Shown: positions 8,156-16,512 of the stretch, in pieces | How positions within the stretch are numbered: position 1 is the stretch's first letter | How the letters are laid out: the number at the start of each line of letters is the position of its first letter | Source of the DNA: JADHLN01 sp965658435 | GTDB lineage: Bacteria; Pseudomonadota; Alphaproteobacteria; Rickettsiales; JABIRX01 | DNA: 39,484 nucleotides | Direction: 5' to 3' | Assembly (NCBI GenBank): GCA_965658435.1 | Contig: CBFHSE010000009.1 | Location: 1 to 39,484 of the forward strand | The notes under the pieces: model-generated | The model's database searches: none | The model's input: the letters and a program-made list of their open reading frames with translations, nothing else | What the model was told of the DNA's origin: nothing | Made by a program: the position numbers and the translations under genes

Positions 8156-8620
8156 ATGAATTTAGCAATTAATTTAACAATTTTGGGCTTGGCTCCTTTT
8201 ATATTTTTCATATCAGTAATTATTTTTGATGCTGTTTATTTTGAATGGTTAGCTGATTTCGTGTTTAAGGGAGATTTTAGCGATTTTTTGTTAAATTATT
8301 CAGTAGTTATATTGTCGTTTCTGGCTGGAATTAGCTGGGGTTTGGAAATTAAGCCCAATAATCAAAAAATAAAAACACATAATATAGTTTTTTATAATGC
8401 TGTTTTTATAACTATTAGTGCTGTTCTTACAATGATGTTTTACAGTATTAAATTAGCTTATACATATTTGTCTTTTTGTTATTTATGGCAGTTATTTATA
8501 GATTTAAAGGTTAATAATTTCTATAAAGTAAAGACAGAATATATTAAAATCAGAAAGTTTGCTACTAGTGTTGTGGTAGTGGTTTTGTTACTAGCTGTTT
8601 TTTTTGTAGAATCATATTAA
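8156..8620 (+). CDS. Small integral membrane protein, DUF3429-like
   Basis: A 154-residue protein with about four to five hydrophobic segments (near residues 5-25, 46-65, 77-120 and 130-150). The stretch Y-S-V-V-I-L-S-F-L-A-G-I-S-W-G matches the most characteristic motif of DUF3429 proteins (usually A-V-I-L-S-F-L-G-G-I-H-W-G), with Ser for the usual His. Family function is unknown; it sits in the inner membrane. The ATG at 8156 is preferred over a TTG four codons earlier (8144); neither has a good Shine-Dalgarno sequence. It is followed 58 bp later by the LysM/LytM gene. The assignment rests on one motif and topology. Confidence 0.6.
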   Translation: MNLAINLTILGLAPFIFFISVIIFDAVYFEWLADFVFKGDFSDFLLNYSVVILSFLAGISWGLEIKPNNQKIKTHNIVFYNAVFITISAVLTMMFYSIKLAYTYLSFCYLWQLFIDLKVNNFYKVKTEYIKIRKFATSVVVVVLLLAVFFVESY

Positions 8621-8678
8621 TAAATTGACTGTCAGAATTTATTGCTTTAATTTTTATGATTGTTACTTAATTAAATTC

Positions 8679-9590
8679 ATGAAATTATTTAGTGTTTTAT
8701 TCATTAGCGTTTTTTTGCTCTGTTCATGCTCGCAAAAGCCTGTATCCGTCACATATAAGGGGCATCTAAAATATAATAATAATAAAGATAAAAGCTATAA
8801 GATTTCTAAAGAAATTAATAAAAACAAGAATCTTAATATAAAAAAAACTAAGTTAAATTTAGATGAAATTATTGTTAAAAAAGGCGATAACTTATATAAA
8901 TTGGCAAGAAAATATAAGGTTTCTAATAGGCATTTAATTGATCAAAATAATTTAAAACCCCCTTATATGTTAAAAGAGGGAGATATTTTAAAAATTCCCT
9001 CAAAAAGAAAAACTCACATAGTAGTGGCAAGGGAAACTTTAACAGCCATTTCCAGGAAATATAATGTAAGTATTAGTGAGTTAGCTCAAGTTAATAATAT
9101 TAAAACTAATGCAAATTTATATATTGGTCAGGTTTTAATGCTGCCTTATAAGGCTAAATTGACGCATAAGCAGATTTTAAATAAGAAAATATTTAAAGCG
9201 TCTGTTAAGAAAGCTAAATTAATTATGCCGCTTGAAGGGGAGATAATTAAAAATTTTGGACCTAATAAAGATGGTACGCATAATGATGGTGTCAATATTA
9301 AAGCTAATTATGGAGCGCCAATTAAGGCTGCTGCAAATGGAAAGGTTGTGTATGTAGGAAGTGAGTTAAGAGGTTATGGAAATTTGATTATTATCAAGCA
9401 TGCAGGTAATTATCTTACTGCTTATGCTCATAATAAAGAAATTTTTGTTGAGAAAAACCAACAGATAACCCAAGGGGAAATAATAGGAACTGTTGGTAAA
9501 TCTGGTAAGGTTGCTATCCCTCAGTTACATTTTGGTTTAAGGCAAGGTAGAAAAGCAGTTAACCCGCTTAAATATATTTCAAATAATTAG
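8679..9590 (+). CDS. nlpD: LysM/LytM-domain lipoprotein, NlpD-like (degenerate M23 peptidase)
   Basis: A likely envelope lipoprotein that binds peptidoglycan and activates cell-separation amidases. The ATG at 8679 gives a compact lipoprotein signal (MKLFSVLFISVFLLCSC), whereas the upstream TTG at 8625 would bury it. Domains: LysM 1 at about 64-107, LysM 2 at about 112-156 and a LytM/M23 fold at about 185-298. The metal site is degenerate. Where active M23 enzymes have H-x-G-x-D this one has N202-D-G-V-N206, and where they have H-x-H it has Q282-L-H284; H251 in A-Y-A-H is retained. That pattern is the hallmark of NlpD/EnvC-type activators rather than hydrolases. The symbol is by architecture; the usual pcm or surE neighbours are absent. 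The stop overlaps the convergent gene by 4 bp. Confidence 0.8.
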   Translation: MKLFSVLFISVFLLCSCSQKPVSVTYKGHLKYNNNKDKSYKISKEINKNKNLNIKKTKLNLDEIIVKKGDNLYKLARKYKVSNRHLIDQNNLKPPYMLKEGDILKIPSKRKTHIVVARETLTAISRKYNVSISELAQVNNIKTNANLYIGQVLMLPYKAKLTHKQILNKKIFKASVKKAKLIMPLEGEIIKNFGPNKDGTHNDGVNIKANYGAPIKAAANGKVVYVGSELRGYGNLIIIKHAGNYLTAYAHNKEIFVEKNQQITQGEIIGTVGKSGKVAIPQLHFGLRQGRKAVNPLKYISNN

Positions 9591-10282
9591 TAAATTATAA
9601 AACCTAATATACAGGATTTGCTATCTTTGTAATTTACTTTATATCTTTTATTTTCAAGGCAATTTTCATCATATTCTTTTTTGCCGTTATTTTTCATTAG
9701 TCCGTTCATACCAATTACTTGACCAGTTTTAGGCATAGAGTCATCAATTTTTTTGTCAATAATTTCCGCGGCTTCTGGAAGAATAACTCCGACATCACTT
9801 GTTTGACCATTCAATGCATAGAATTCACCTAATTTGATTATATTGCCAATATTGTCTTCATATTTGATTGTTAAATTTCCTGCAATTTTTCCTGGCATAA
9901 GATAATTATCTTTTCCCCATATACCACTGTAATTACCTTTTATAATTTTAGACAGGCTTAAATGTTGCCATGCTCTGTAAATTTCACTGCTGTATTTTTC
10001 GCCAATTTCTATTTTATTATCTCCATCGCCATTGCATTCTGACTGAGTTCCGCAAATATTTTCTTCATTGTTAAAATAACGAAATGCATCATTGAAGTCA
10101 CCTGGATAGTAGTAATATCTATCTTTAAAATTAATTATTGCTGTTTCTAATTGGGTGAATTGATTTATTGATGCTATTAATTTTGCTCTGTCAAGAATGT
10201 TTTGGCCAATTGTAGTCCCGGCTATGATAAGACCAATTATTGCGACTACAATTGATAGCTCTAATAAACTAAATGCTTTCAT
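9587..10282 (-). CDS. Type IV prepilin-like protein (paralogue 3) with EF-hand-like loop
   Basis: A 231-residue divergent member of the same family as the two plus-strand prepilin-like genes. The leader is MKA|FSLLE with Ala at -1 and Glu at +5, then a hydrophobic helix to about residue 25. Shared motifs are Y-P-G-D-F-x-D-A (59-66), R-x-W-Q-H-L (103-108) and I-D-K-K-I-D-D. Residues 84-95 read N-G-D-G-D-N-K-I-E-I-G-E. This matches the 12-position EF-hand calcium loop at positions 1, 3, 5, 8 and 12 and is bracketed by Cys78/Cys83. The C-terminal third has diverged from the other two paralogues. It is convergent with the NlpD-like gene and divergent from rsmG, so it is transcribed alone. Confidence 0.83.
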   Translation of the reverse strand: MKAFSLLELSIVVAIIGLIIAGTTIGQNILDRAKLIASINQFTQLETAIINFKDRYYYYPGDFNDAFRYFNNEENICGTQSECNGDGDNKIEIGEKYSSEIYRAWQHLSLSKIIKGNYSGIWGKDNYLMPGKIAGNLTIKYEDNIGNIIKLGEFYALNGQTSDVGVILPEAAEIIDKKIDDSMPKTGQVIGMNGLMKNNGKKEYDENCLENKRYKVNYKDSKSCILGFIIY

Positions 10283-10378
10283 TTTTTATACACATATGTA
10301 ATTATAATTTATAAATAGTAATAAATTATTATATGTCAATTACTCTGTTAATTTTTAACAAAAAAAACGTTATAAAAT

Positions 10379-11002
10379 ATGACAAATGCAAATAAACAAC
10401 AATTATATAATTACTTAAATCAGCACTTTAATGTTTCACGTGAAACATATAAAAAACTTCAAGAATTTAGCTTTTTGTTAGAAGAGAATAATAATTCCTA
10501 TAATTTGATTGGTAAAAATACAGTTAATAATATGTGGGAGAGGCATATTATTGATTCTATCCAATTATTGCCATTAATTGAAAAAAATAAATTAATTATA
10601 GATTTTGGAAGTGGGGCAGGAATACCAGGGTTAATTTTATCAATTTGTGGTGTAGATGTTGTTTCTGTTGAGTCAATAGCTAAAAAAATCGCATTTCAAG
10701 ATAAAGTTAAAAATAAATTAGGATTAAATATAAGATTAATTAATGATAGAGTTGAGAATATAAAAATAAAAAAAAATATTATAGTAATTGCACGAGCGGT
10801 AGCTCCATTGGAAAAGCTCTTCCAACTAAGCGACCACTTGCTTTTAGAGGGTAATAAGGCCTTGTTTATGAAAGGTAAAAATTATAAGGAAGAAATAAAT
10901 AAGGCAGAAAAAAAGTGGAAATTTAAATTTAAAGAATATAAAAGTAAAACATCGGAAGATAGTGTTATTTTATCAATTAAGGATTTAAAATGGAAATTAT
11001 AG
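10379..11002 (+). CDS. rsmG: 16S rRNA (guanine-N7)-methyltransferase RsmG (GidB)
   Basis: Methylates G527 of 16S rRNA using S-adenosylmethionine. It is 207 residues long, the usual length. The family-typical S-Y-N-L-I-G-K region precedes W-E-R-H-I-I-D-S (53-60), and the SAM motif is I-D-F-G-S-G-A-G-I-P-G-L (74-85). The frame carries a perfect parS site encoding N-V-S-R-E-T at residues 18-23. The 3' end overlaps parA by 13 bp, giving the classic alphaproteobacterial rsmG-parA-parB cluster. The ATG is preceded almost directly by TATAAAAT, so either the transcript has a very short leader or the true promoter lies further upstream. Confidence 0.95.
   Translation: MTNANKQQLYNYLNQHFNVSRETYKKLQEFSFLLEENNNSYNLIGKNTVNNMWERHIIDSIQLLPLIEKNKLIIDFGSGAGIPGLILSICGVDVVSVESIAKKIAFQDKVKNKLGLNIRLINDRVENIKIKKNIIVIARAVAPLEKLFQLSDHLLLEGNKALFMKGKNYKEEINKAEKKWKFKFKEYKSKTSEDSVILSIKDLKWKL
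10432..10447. promoter_or_regulatory. parS centromere site (perfect 16-bp palindrome)
   Basis: TGTTTCACGTGAAACA, the exact bacterial parS consensus bound by ParB, lies inside rsmG about 1.3 kb upstream of parB. ParB loads here as a CTP-dependent clamp and spreads. It is the strongest regulatory site in the window. Confidence 0.95.
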
Positions 11003-11766
11003 CTGTTGTTAATCAAAAAGGAGGAGTTGGTAAAACTACAACATGTATGAATCTTGCTGCATCTCTTGCAGCAATTAATAAAAAAGTGTTGATATTAGAT
11101 TTAGATTCTCAAGGTAATGCCTCAACTGGTGTTGGAATTGAGCATAGTAGAAGAGAAAAAAACTTATATGGTTGTTTTATAGGTCAATATAGCCTTGATG
11201 AAGTAATATGCGATACTTCTATCAGTAATTTATTTATATGTCCTAGTACGATAGATATTGCGGCTGCAGAACTTAATTTAAAAGACCGTGTTTCACGTGA
11301 ATTTATCCTTAAAAATAAAATTTTAGAGCTATCACAATATTTTGACTATATTATTATTGATTGTCCGCCATCATTAAATTTACTCACTGTTAATGCTCTT
11401 GCTGCTAGCAATGAAGTTATAATACCTGTACAATGTGAGTTTTTTGCCTTGGAAGGTTTGAGTCATTTATTAAAAACAATTAGAATGATTCAAAAGCGGA
11501 TTAACCCTACTTTATCAATAAGGGGTATTTTGATTACCATGTTTGATAGAAGGAATAAAATTGCAATTCAAGTTGCTAGAGAAATAAAGAAACATTTAGG
11601 AAGTAAATTATTTGATACGGTGATACCAAGAAATGTAAAAATATCCGAAGCTCCATCCTTTGGTAAGCCTGCCATAGTTTATGACTATAACTGTAAAGGT
11701 GCACAGGCATATATAAGATTGGTGAAGGAAATTTTAGCGCAAAATAAAAAATTAAGGGTAGCATAA
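10990..11766 (+). CDS. parA: Chromosome-partitioning ATPase ParA
   Basis: A P-loop ATPase that moves ParB-parS complexes along the nucleoid. The deviant Walker A is K10-G-G-V-G-K15-T-T, with the signature Lys10. Walker A' is L-D-L-D-S-Q-G-N-A-S and Walker B is I-I-I-D-C-P-P-S. The late P-x-N-V-K-I-S-E-A-P-S-F motif is family-typical. It has 258 residues and no N-terminal helix-turn-helix, as in chromosomal ParA (Soj). It overlaps rsmG by 13 bp and abuts parB through TAATG. A near-parS sequence lies within the gene at 11289. Confidence 0.96.
   Translation: MEIIAVVNQKGGVGKTTTCMNLAASLAAINKKVLILDLDSQGNASTGVGIEHSRREKNLYGCFIGQYSLDEVICDTSISNLFICPSTIDIAAAELNLKDRVSREFILKNKILELSQYFDYIIIDCPPSLNLLTVNALAASNEVIIPVQCEFFALEGLSHLLKTIRMIQKRINPTLSIRGILITMFDRRNKIAIQVAREIKKHLGSKLFDTVIPRNVKISEAPSFGKPAIVYDYNCKGAQAYIRLVKEILAQNKKLRVA
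11289..11304. promoter_or_regulatory. parS-like site in parA (13 of 16 matches)
   Basis: TGTTTCACGTGAATTT keeps the central GTTTCACGTGAA core and differs only in the last three bases. It sits in frame as V-S-R-E, as at the perfect site. ParB binding is plausible but unproven. Confidence 0.5.
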
Positions 11767-12638
11767 TGGATAATATTCTTGGCAAAGGATTATCAGAGCT
11801 TTTAGGTGGAACACCTTATGATGTAAATGATAAGGATGTAAATCTACAAGAATTATTCCTAGATGTTATAGAGCCAGGAAAATATCAGCCAAGAAGTAAT
11901 TTTGAAGAGGATGAGCTTAAAGGTCTTACAAATTCTATTAAAGAGAAAGGGGTTTTACAGCCAATTATAGTTAAATTTTGTCAACTATTGCAAAAATATG
12001 AAATAATTGCAGGTGAAAGAAGGTTTAGAGCTAGTAAAAGGGCAGGATTAAAGACAATTCCAGCTATTATATTGGACATATCAGATTCTGAAGCATATGA
12101 GGTTGCGTTAATTGAAAATATACAAAGAGAAAAGCTTAATCCAATCGAAGAATCTAATGCTATATTAAAATTAGTTGAAAAATATAATTACACTCAGGAA
12201 GATATTGCTGTTAAACTTGGCAAGAGTAGAACACATATTAATAATATGCTACGGTTATTAAAGTTACCGAATGAAATTAAGCAGTTTTTGATTGATGATA
12301 AAATATCAATGGGTCATGCAAGAACATTAATAAATAAAGATAATGCTCTAGAGCTTGCAAATGAAATTATAGCTAATGATTTATCTGTAAGAGAAGCGGA
12401 AGGTTTAGGTAAGAAAAGCAAGAAAAGAAAAAAAATAACAGATAATTATAATGATCAGAAACAAGTTTATTTGAATGAGATAGCTAAGGAGCTTACCAGA
12501 ATTGTTGGTTTAGATATTGATATTAACCATAAAAATAAAAAGGGTAAGGTAATTATAAATTTTAAAACTACCAAAGATATGGATTATATTATTGATATTT
12601 TTGAAAAATATGTGAAATTCGATTCTGAGCAAATCTAA
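11766..12638 (+). CDS. parB: Chromosome-partitioning protein ParB (parS-binding CTPase)
   Basis: Binds parS and spreads as a sliding clamp using CTP. The N-terminus L-G-K-G-L-S-E-L-L-G is the ParA-interacting motif. The CTP-binding boxes are visible as I-x-P-G-x-Y-Q-P-R, A-G-E-R-R-F-R-A-S and E-N-I-Q-R-E. The helix-turn-helix follows as Y-T-Q-E-D-I-A-V-K-L-G-K-S-R-T-H-I-N-N. A basic linker, K-K-S-K-K-R-K-K, precedes the C-terminal dimer domain. It has 290 residues and is the last gene of the rsmG-parA-parB cluster; its stop lies 2 bp from the stop of convergent ruvX. Confidence 0.96.
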   Translation: MDNILGKGLSELLGGTPYDVNDKDVNLQELFLDVIEPGKYQPRSNFEEDELKGLTNSIKEKGVLQPIIVKFCQLLQKYEIIAGERRFRASKRAGLKTIPAIILDISDSEAYEVALIENIQREKLNPIEESNAILKLVEKYNYTQEDIAVKLGKSRTHINNMLRLLKLPNEIKQFLIDDKISMGHARTLINKDNALELANEIIANDLSVREAEGLGKKSKKRKKITDNYNDQKQVYLNEIAKELTRIVGLDIDINHKNKKGKVIINFKTTKDMDYIIDIFEKYVKFDSEQI

Positions 12639-12640
12639 AT

Positions 12641-13099
12641 TTACCCTTTATTTTTAAAATCTAAAAAATTTTGTAATATAATAGCAGCAGCGATTTTATC
12701 ATCATGCTTATTTTTAAACTCCTTTGCTTTATAAGCAGTTTTTTCAGCGCTTCTTGAGCTTAATCTTTCATCCCAAAAAAATATATCAATATTTGAATTT
12801 TGGTTTAGAAGATTGGCAAAGCTTTTTGCTCTTTGGCTAGTTGTAGTTGCTTTATTATCTAATGATTTTGGTAAGCCAAATACTATGAAATTTATTTGTT
12901 CATTTTTAATTATTATTAATAAATTTTCTAGATCATTTTCTATATTAGTTCTTTTAATTATTTTAAAGCCATTGGCAATTATACCTAATTGATCTGATAT
13001 TGCTGTACCAAATCTTTTTTCTCCATAGTCAATTGCTAAAGCTTTTTGATTTTTATATTTATCTCTTAATATTAATTTTACATTCTTAATAATTGGCAT
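12641..13099 (-). CDS. ruvX: Putative pre-16S rRNA nuclease / Holliday junction resolvase RuvX (YqgF)
   Basis: An RNase H-fold nuclease that in E. coli finishes 16S rRNA 5' ends. The conserved acidic motifs are A-I-D-Y-G-E-K-R-F-G near residue 22, F-G-L-P-K-S-L in the middle, W-D-E-R-L-S-S-R-S-A, and the C-terminal D-D-K-I-A-A-A-I-I-L. It has 152 residues, slightly long because of an N-terminal tail. Its start codon overlaps the -35 box of the purH promoter, so the two divergent genes share a 48-bp intergenic space. Confidence 0.92.
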   Translation of the reverse strand: MPIIKNVKLILRDKYKNQKALAIDYGEKRFGTAISDQLGIIANGFKIIKRTNIENDLENLLIIIKNEQINFIVFGLPKSLDNKATTTSQRAKSFANLLNQNSNIDIFFWDERLSSRSAEKTAYKAKEFKNKHDDKIAAAIILQNFLDFKNKG

Positions 13100-13121
13100 T
13101 TGCGATTATTGCTCTTATAAT
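13093..13121 (+). promoter_or_regulatory. Candidate sigma-70 promoter of purH
   Basis: TTGGCA, 17-bp spacer, TATAAT: a near-consensus promoter whose predicted transcript begins about 20 nt before the purH ATG at 13148. The -35 overlaps the ruvX start codon. Confidence 0.6.
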
Positions 13122-13147
13122 GGTTGTCAAATTAGCATATATATATA

Positions 13148-14695
13148 ATGAGAAAAATAAATAGAGCATTAATATCAGTTTCTGACAAAGGAAATTTAGA
13201 GCAAATTGTAAATTATTTAGTTAGTCAAAATATAGAGATTATTTCTACAGGAGGTACTTATAAAAAAATAAAGGAGATCTCTGATCAGGTAATAGAAATA
13301 AGTGAATATACAAAATATCCAGAAATAATGGAGGGAAGAGTCAAAACACTAAATCCAATGGTACATGGGGGTGTTTTAGCAAAAAGAGATAGTGAGTTAC
13401 ATAAAAATCAGATGGTTGAAAATAATATTAAGCCTATTGATTTAGTAATAGTAAATTTATATCCATTTGCTGAAACAATAGCAAGAACAGATGATTTTGA
13501 TAAAGCTATTGAAAATATTGATGTAGGTGGCCCTACAATGATTAGAGCTGCTGCTAAAAACCATAATGATGTGACAGTAATAACGGATATTAATGATTAT
13601 GAATTATTAATATCTGAGTTAAGTGCTAATGATAATAGAGTTAGCCTTAATTTTAGGCTTAATATGGCTGCTAAAGCATTTAATAAGACGGCAGAATATG
13701 AAAATATGATTGCTAATTGGTTTAATAAGCAAACAGATAATGATTTTAATCTAAATATAAGTGCGATACATAAGCAAAATTTGCGTTATGGGGAGAATCC
13801 ACATCAAAAGGCTAAATTATATAAATTAAATAATGAAGCTATTGTTGGAGCTGAGCAAATTCAAGGCAAGGAATTAAGCTTTAATAATATCAATGATGCT
13901 GATAGTGCATATTTATTAGTGAAGGAGTTTAAGAACCCTGCTGCTGTGATTATTAAGCATGCAAACCCTTGTGGTGTTGCTGAAGCCTCCTCTTTGCTTG
14001 AATCTTTTGAAAAAGCAAAGAATGGCGATCCTCTAAGTAGTTTTGGTGGAATTATTGCATTAAATAGAGTTCTTGATTTAGATGTTGCTGAAAAAATTAA
14101 GCAAAGTTTCTTTGAGGTAATTATCGCGCCAGATATTACAGTTGAGGCTAAAAATTTATTATCCTCCAAGAAAAATATGCGTATTTTAATATGTGATTTT
14201 AATAAAAATAATAATAATTTAGATGTAAGATCAGTAGCAGGAGGGTTTTTAGTTCAGGACAGAGATGAATTGATTGTAACTGAAGAGAATCTTGAGATTG
14301 TTACGAAAAAACAGCCAAATGAAATAGAAGTTTCTAATATGATTTTTGCTTTTAAAGCAGTAAAGCATGTGAGATCTAATGCTGTATTATTTGCAAAAGA
14401 TCAAATGAGCGTTGCTATTGGTGCGGGGCAGATGAGTAGGGTAGATTCGGTAAGAATTGCTAATTTAAAATTAGAGGATTTTTACCGAAATAATGAAAAT
14501 TTAAATAAGGATAATTTGGTGCTAGCTTCAGATGCTTTTTTTCCTTTTGCTGATGGTATAATTTTGGCTGCAAATGCAGGTGTTAAAGCTATTATTCAGC
14601 CGGGAGGTTCGGTTAGAGATGAAGAGGTAATAAAGAAGGCTGATGAGTTAAATATTGCTATGGCTTTTACAAAAATAAGGCATTTTAAACATTAG
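13148..14695 (+). CDS. purH: Bifunctional AICAR formyltransferase / IMP cyclohydrolase PurH
   Basis: Carries out the last two steps of de novo IMP synthesis, using 10-formyl-tetrahydrofolate. The N-terminal IMP cyclohydrolase (MGS-like) domain has S-T-G-G-T-Y-K-K-I and R-V-K-T-L-N-P-M-V-H-G-G. The C-terminal transformylase domain has L-R-Y-G-E-N-P-H-Q-K-A and the catalytic I-K-H-A-N-P-C-G-V-A. It ends in the family-typical Q-P-G-G-S-V-R-D-E-E ... A-F-T-K-I-R-H-F-K-H. It has 515 residues, full length. It has its own promoter and converges on tmk with a 4-bp overlap. Rickettsia lacks de novo purine synthesis, so this argues for a less reduced organism. Confidence 0.97.
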   Translation: MRKINRALISVSDKGNLEQIVNYLVSQNIEIISTGGTYKKIKEISDQVIEISEYTKYPEIMEGRVKTLNPMVHGGVLAKRDSELHKNQMVENNIKPIDLVIVNLYPFAETIARTDDFDKAIENIDVGGPTMIRAAAKNHNDVTVITDINDYELLISELSANDNRVSLNFRLNMAAKAFNKTAEYENMIANWFNKQTDNDFNLNISAIHKQNLRYGENPHQKAKLYKLNNEAIVGAEQIQGKELSFNNINDADSAYLLVKEFKNPAAVIIKHANPCGVAEASSLLESFEKAKNGDPLSSFGGIIALNRVLDLDVAEKIKQSFFEVIIAPDITVEAKNLLSSKKNMRILICDFNKNNNNLDVRSVAGGFLVQDRDELIVTEENLEIVTKKQPNEIEVSNMIFAFKAVKHVRSNAVLFAKDQMSVAIGAGQMSRVDSVRIANLKLEDFYRNNENLNKDNLVLASDAFFPFADGIILAANAGVKAIIQPGGSVRDEEVIKKADELNIAMAFTKIRHFKH

Positions 14696-15324
14696 TTTTT
14701 AGTGAATTCTGTTATTTCGCTAATTAGTTTTTGATTAATTGCTTCAATTGTATGTTTTGCATCTATGATCTGGCAATTTGCCGTTTTTTTACTATATTCT
14801 ATGTAAGATTGCCTTATTTTTTTATGAAATTCTTCTGGAAATTTTTCAAATCTTTCATTGAGGTTATTGCGTTTTTTAATGCGGTTATTGGCTGTTTCTT
14901 GATCAATATCAAAAATATAAGTTAAATCAGCTCTGAAATTATTTAAAAATAATTGATCAAATTGATCTATTAAATCATGGCCAAGATTCTCAGCTTGACC
15001 CTGATAAATATAGGTTGAAAGATTAAAGCGATCTGAAATTACATTTACTCCAGCTTCTAAATTTGGTAATATTATTTTGTGAAGATGTTCGTTTCTGGCT
15101 GCATATATAAGGGCTAGCTCTGTTTTTGGTAATAATTTATTCTTAGATCCTGTTACAATGATTTCTCTAATTTCATCGCCAATTTTAGTTCCCCCAGGTT
15201 CTCTGGTAAAAATAAAATTTTTATCAGATAATTGTTTTTTCAGTAAATTAATTTGCGTAGATTTGCCACAAGCTTCTCCACCTTCGAAAACAATAAACTT
15301 ACCCTTGCCTATAATATTTTTCAT
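14692..15324 (-). CDS. tmk: Thymidylate kinase
   Basis: Phosphorylates dTMP to dTDP. The P-loop is F-E-G-G-E-A-C-G-K-S-T (Ala-Cys where Gly-Ala or Gly-Cys is common). The nucleotide-binding motif T-R-E-P-G-G-T-K-I-G and the D-R-F-N-L-S-T-x-x-Y-Q-G motif are both present. The frame can be extended upstream to 15471, but that part would overlap the divergent neighbour and does not resemble the family. The ATG at 15324 (MKNIIGKGKFIVFEG) gives a normal 210 residues. Confidence 0.94.
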   Translation of the reverse strand: MKNIIGKGKFIVFEGGEACGKSTQINLLKKQLSDKNFIFTREPGGTKIGDEIREIIVTGSKNKLLPKTELALIYAARNEHLHKIILPNLEAGVNVISDRFNLSTYIYQGQAENLGHDLIDQFDQLFLNNFRADLTYIFDIDQETANNRIKKRNNLNERFEKFPEEFHKKIRQSYIEYSKKTANCQIIDAKHTIEAINQKLISEITEFTKN

Positions 15325-15360
15325 TATTATTATTCTATATGTCTTTTTTAATTTAAAAGT

Positions 15361-16506
15361 ATGGCAAAGAAAAAACAAGGTTTTATAAAACAATATTTTA
15401 TAAGACCCACTAAAAACATTAGATTGGCATTTGGATTTATTCCTGAGATTATTCCGTTTGTTAAAAAACAAAAAATAGAATTTGATTCATGGTCTGCTAA
15501 AGCAAGAAAAAGGCTTAATAACCCTTCCTTGTCTAATTATAATTTAGGAGTTCAATTTTATAATGAAAATAGAGCTGGTGATGCAATAATTCGTTTTAAG
15601 CTTAGTAGTATTATGAACCCAAAATCTGCTGAAGCTTTTTTTTGGCTTGGTAAATCATATTTACTTAAAAATGAGGTAGCAAAAGCCATTATTGCCCTAG
15701 AAGCGGCAAATAAGTTAAAAACAAATAATAAAGAACAGGAATATTTTTATAATTTATATGTTAAAAATAATTATAAAATTTATGCAGATGAAGCAATAAC
15801 TAAAAATTTCTTTGCTAAATTTTCTTCAGTTATTAATGAATATTTCATTGAAAATTATGCATATAATGGAGCAAAAAATATAGCAGATCTATTTTTTAAT
15901 GAAATTAAACAAGATAAATCTTTAATATTAGATCTGGGTTGTGGTACTGGGTGTTTGGCACATATTTTAAAGCATAAAAATAAAAATCTTACTATTGAGG
16001 GGTTAGATTATGCTAGAGGTGCTATTGAGATATGTAAAGATTTAAAAATTTCTGAAAAAAATCTTATTTCTAATGAAGATAAACAAGAAACAATAGATTT
16101 AAATGTCTCTGAGAAATCATCGATACATAATTATGTTTATGATAAATTACATAGGGTTTCTATAGAAAAATTAAATTTGGATCAAAAAGTTAAATATGAT
16201 GCTATTATTGCAAGAGGTATATTTAACTACGTAACTGATTTTGATGCTGCTATTAAAAATTTGCTAAATTACTCAAAAAAGGGAACATATTTAATGTTTA
16301 ATTTGAATGAACCTTCTAATAATGAGCAGATTGAAGCTAATCTGAAAAATTTTAGCTATCCTTATTATTTAAATCTAAAGCCAATTTCCATAGAGAATGT
16401 AAGAGATATTTGTAAAAAATATTCATTTGAATTCATCAAAGAAGACAAATTCACTCTTGATAATCAAGAAAATAAAGCAATAAGCCTTATATTTAAACTA
16501 AAATAA
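15361..16506 (+). CDS. TPR-repeat SAM-dependent methyltransferase (COG4976-like)
   Basis: A 381-residue protein with two tetratricopeptide units at about residues 58-123 (Y-N-L-G-V-Q-F-Y-N-E-N and A-F-F-W-L-G-K-S-Y-L-L) followed by a class I methyltransferase domain. SAM motif I is L-D-L-G-C-G-T-G-C-L-A (190-200), with L-D-Y-A-R-G-A as the acidic-loop region. This domain order is that of predicted TPR-containing methyltransferases; the substrate is unknown. It is divergent from tmk (36 bp) and convergent with sucA (6 bp apart). The fold is clear; the specific role is not. Confidence 0.8.
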   Translation: MAKKKQGFIKQYFIRPTKNIRLAFGFIPEIIPFVKKQKIEFDSWSAKARKRLNNPSLSNYNLGVQFYNENRAGDAIIRFKLSSIMNPKSAEAFFWLGKSYLLKNEVAKAIIALEAANKLKTNNKEQEYFYNLYVKNNYKIYADEAITKNFFAKFSSVINEYFIENYAYNGAKNIADLFFNEIKQDKSLILDLGCGTGCLAHILKHKNKNLTIEGLDYARGAIEICKDLKISEKNLISNEDKQETIDLNVSEKSSIHNYVYDKLHRVSIEKLNLDQKVKYDAIIARGIFNYVTDFDAAIKNLLNYSKKGTYLMFNLNEPSNNEQIEANLKNFSYPYYLNLKPISIENVRDICKKYSFEFIKEDKFTLDNQENKAISLIFKLK

Positions 16507-16512
16507 TATTAG

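Noticed and set aside
10286..10294. TTATACACA, a DnaA-box-like 9-mer in the gap upstream of rsmG
   Set aside because: A single box in a 96-bp gap is not enough for an origin; no cluster of boxes or other origin features is visible, and one 9-mer match in AT-rich DNA is expected by chance.
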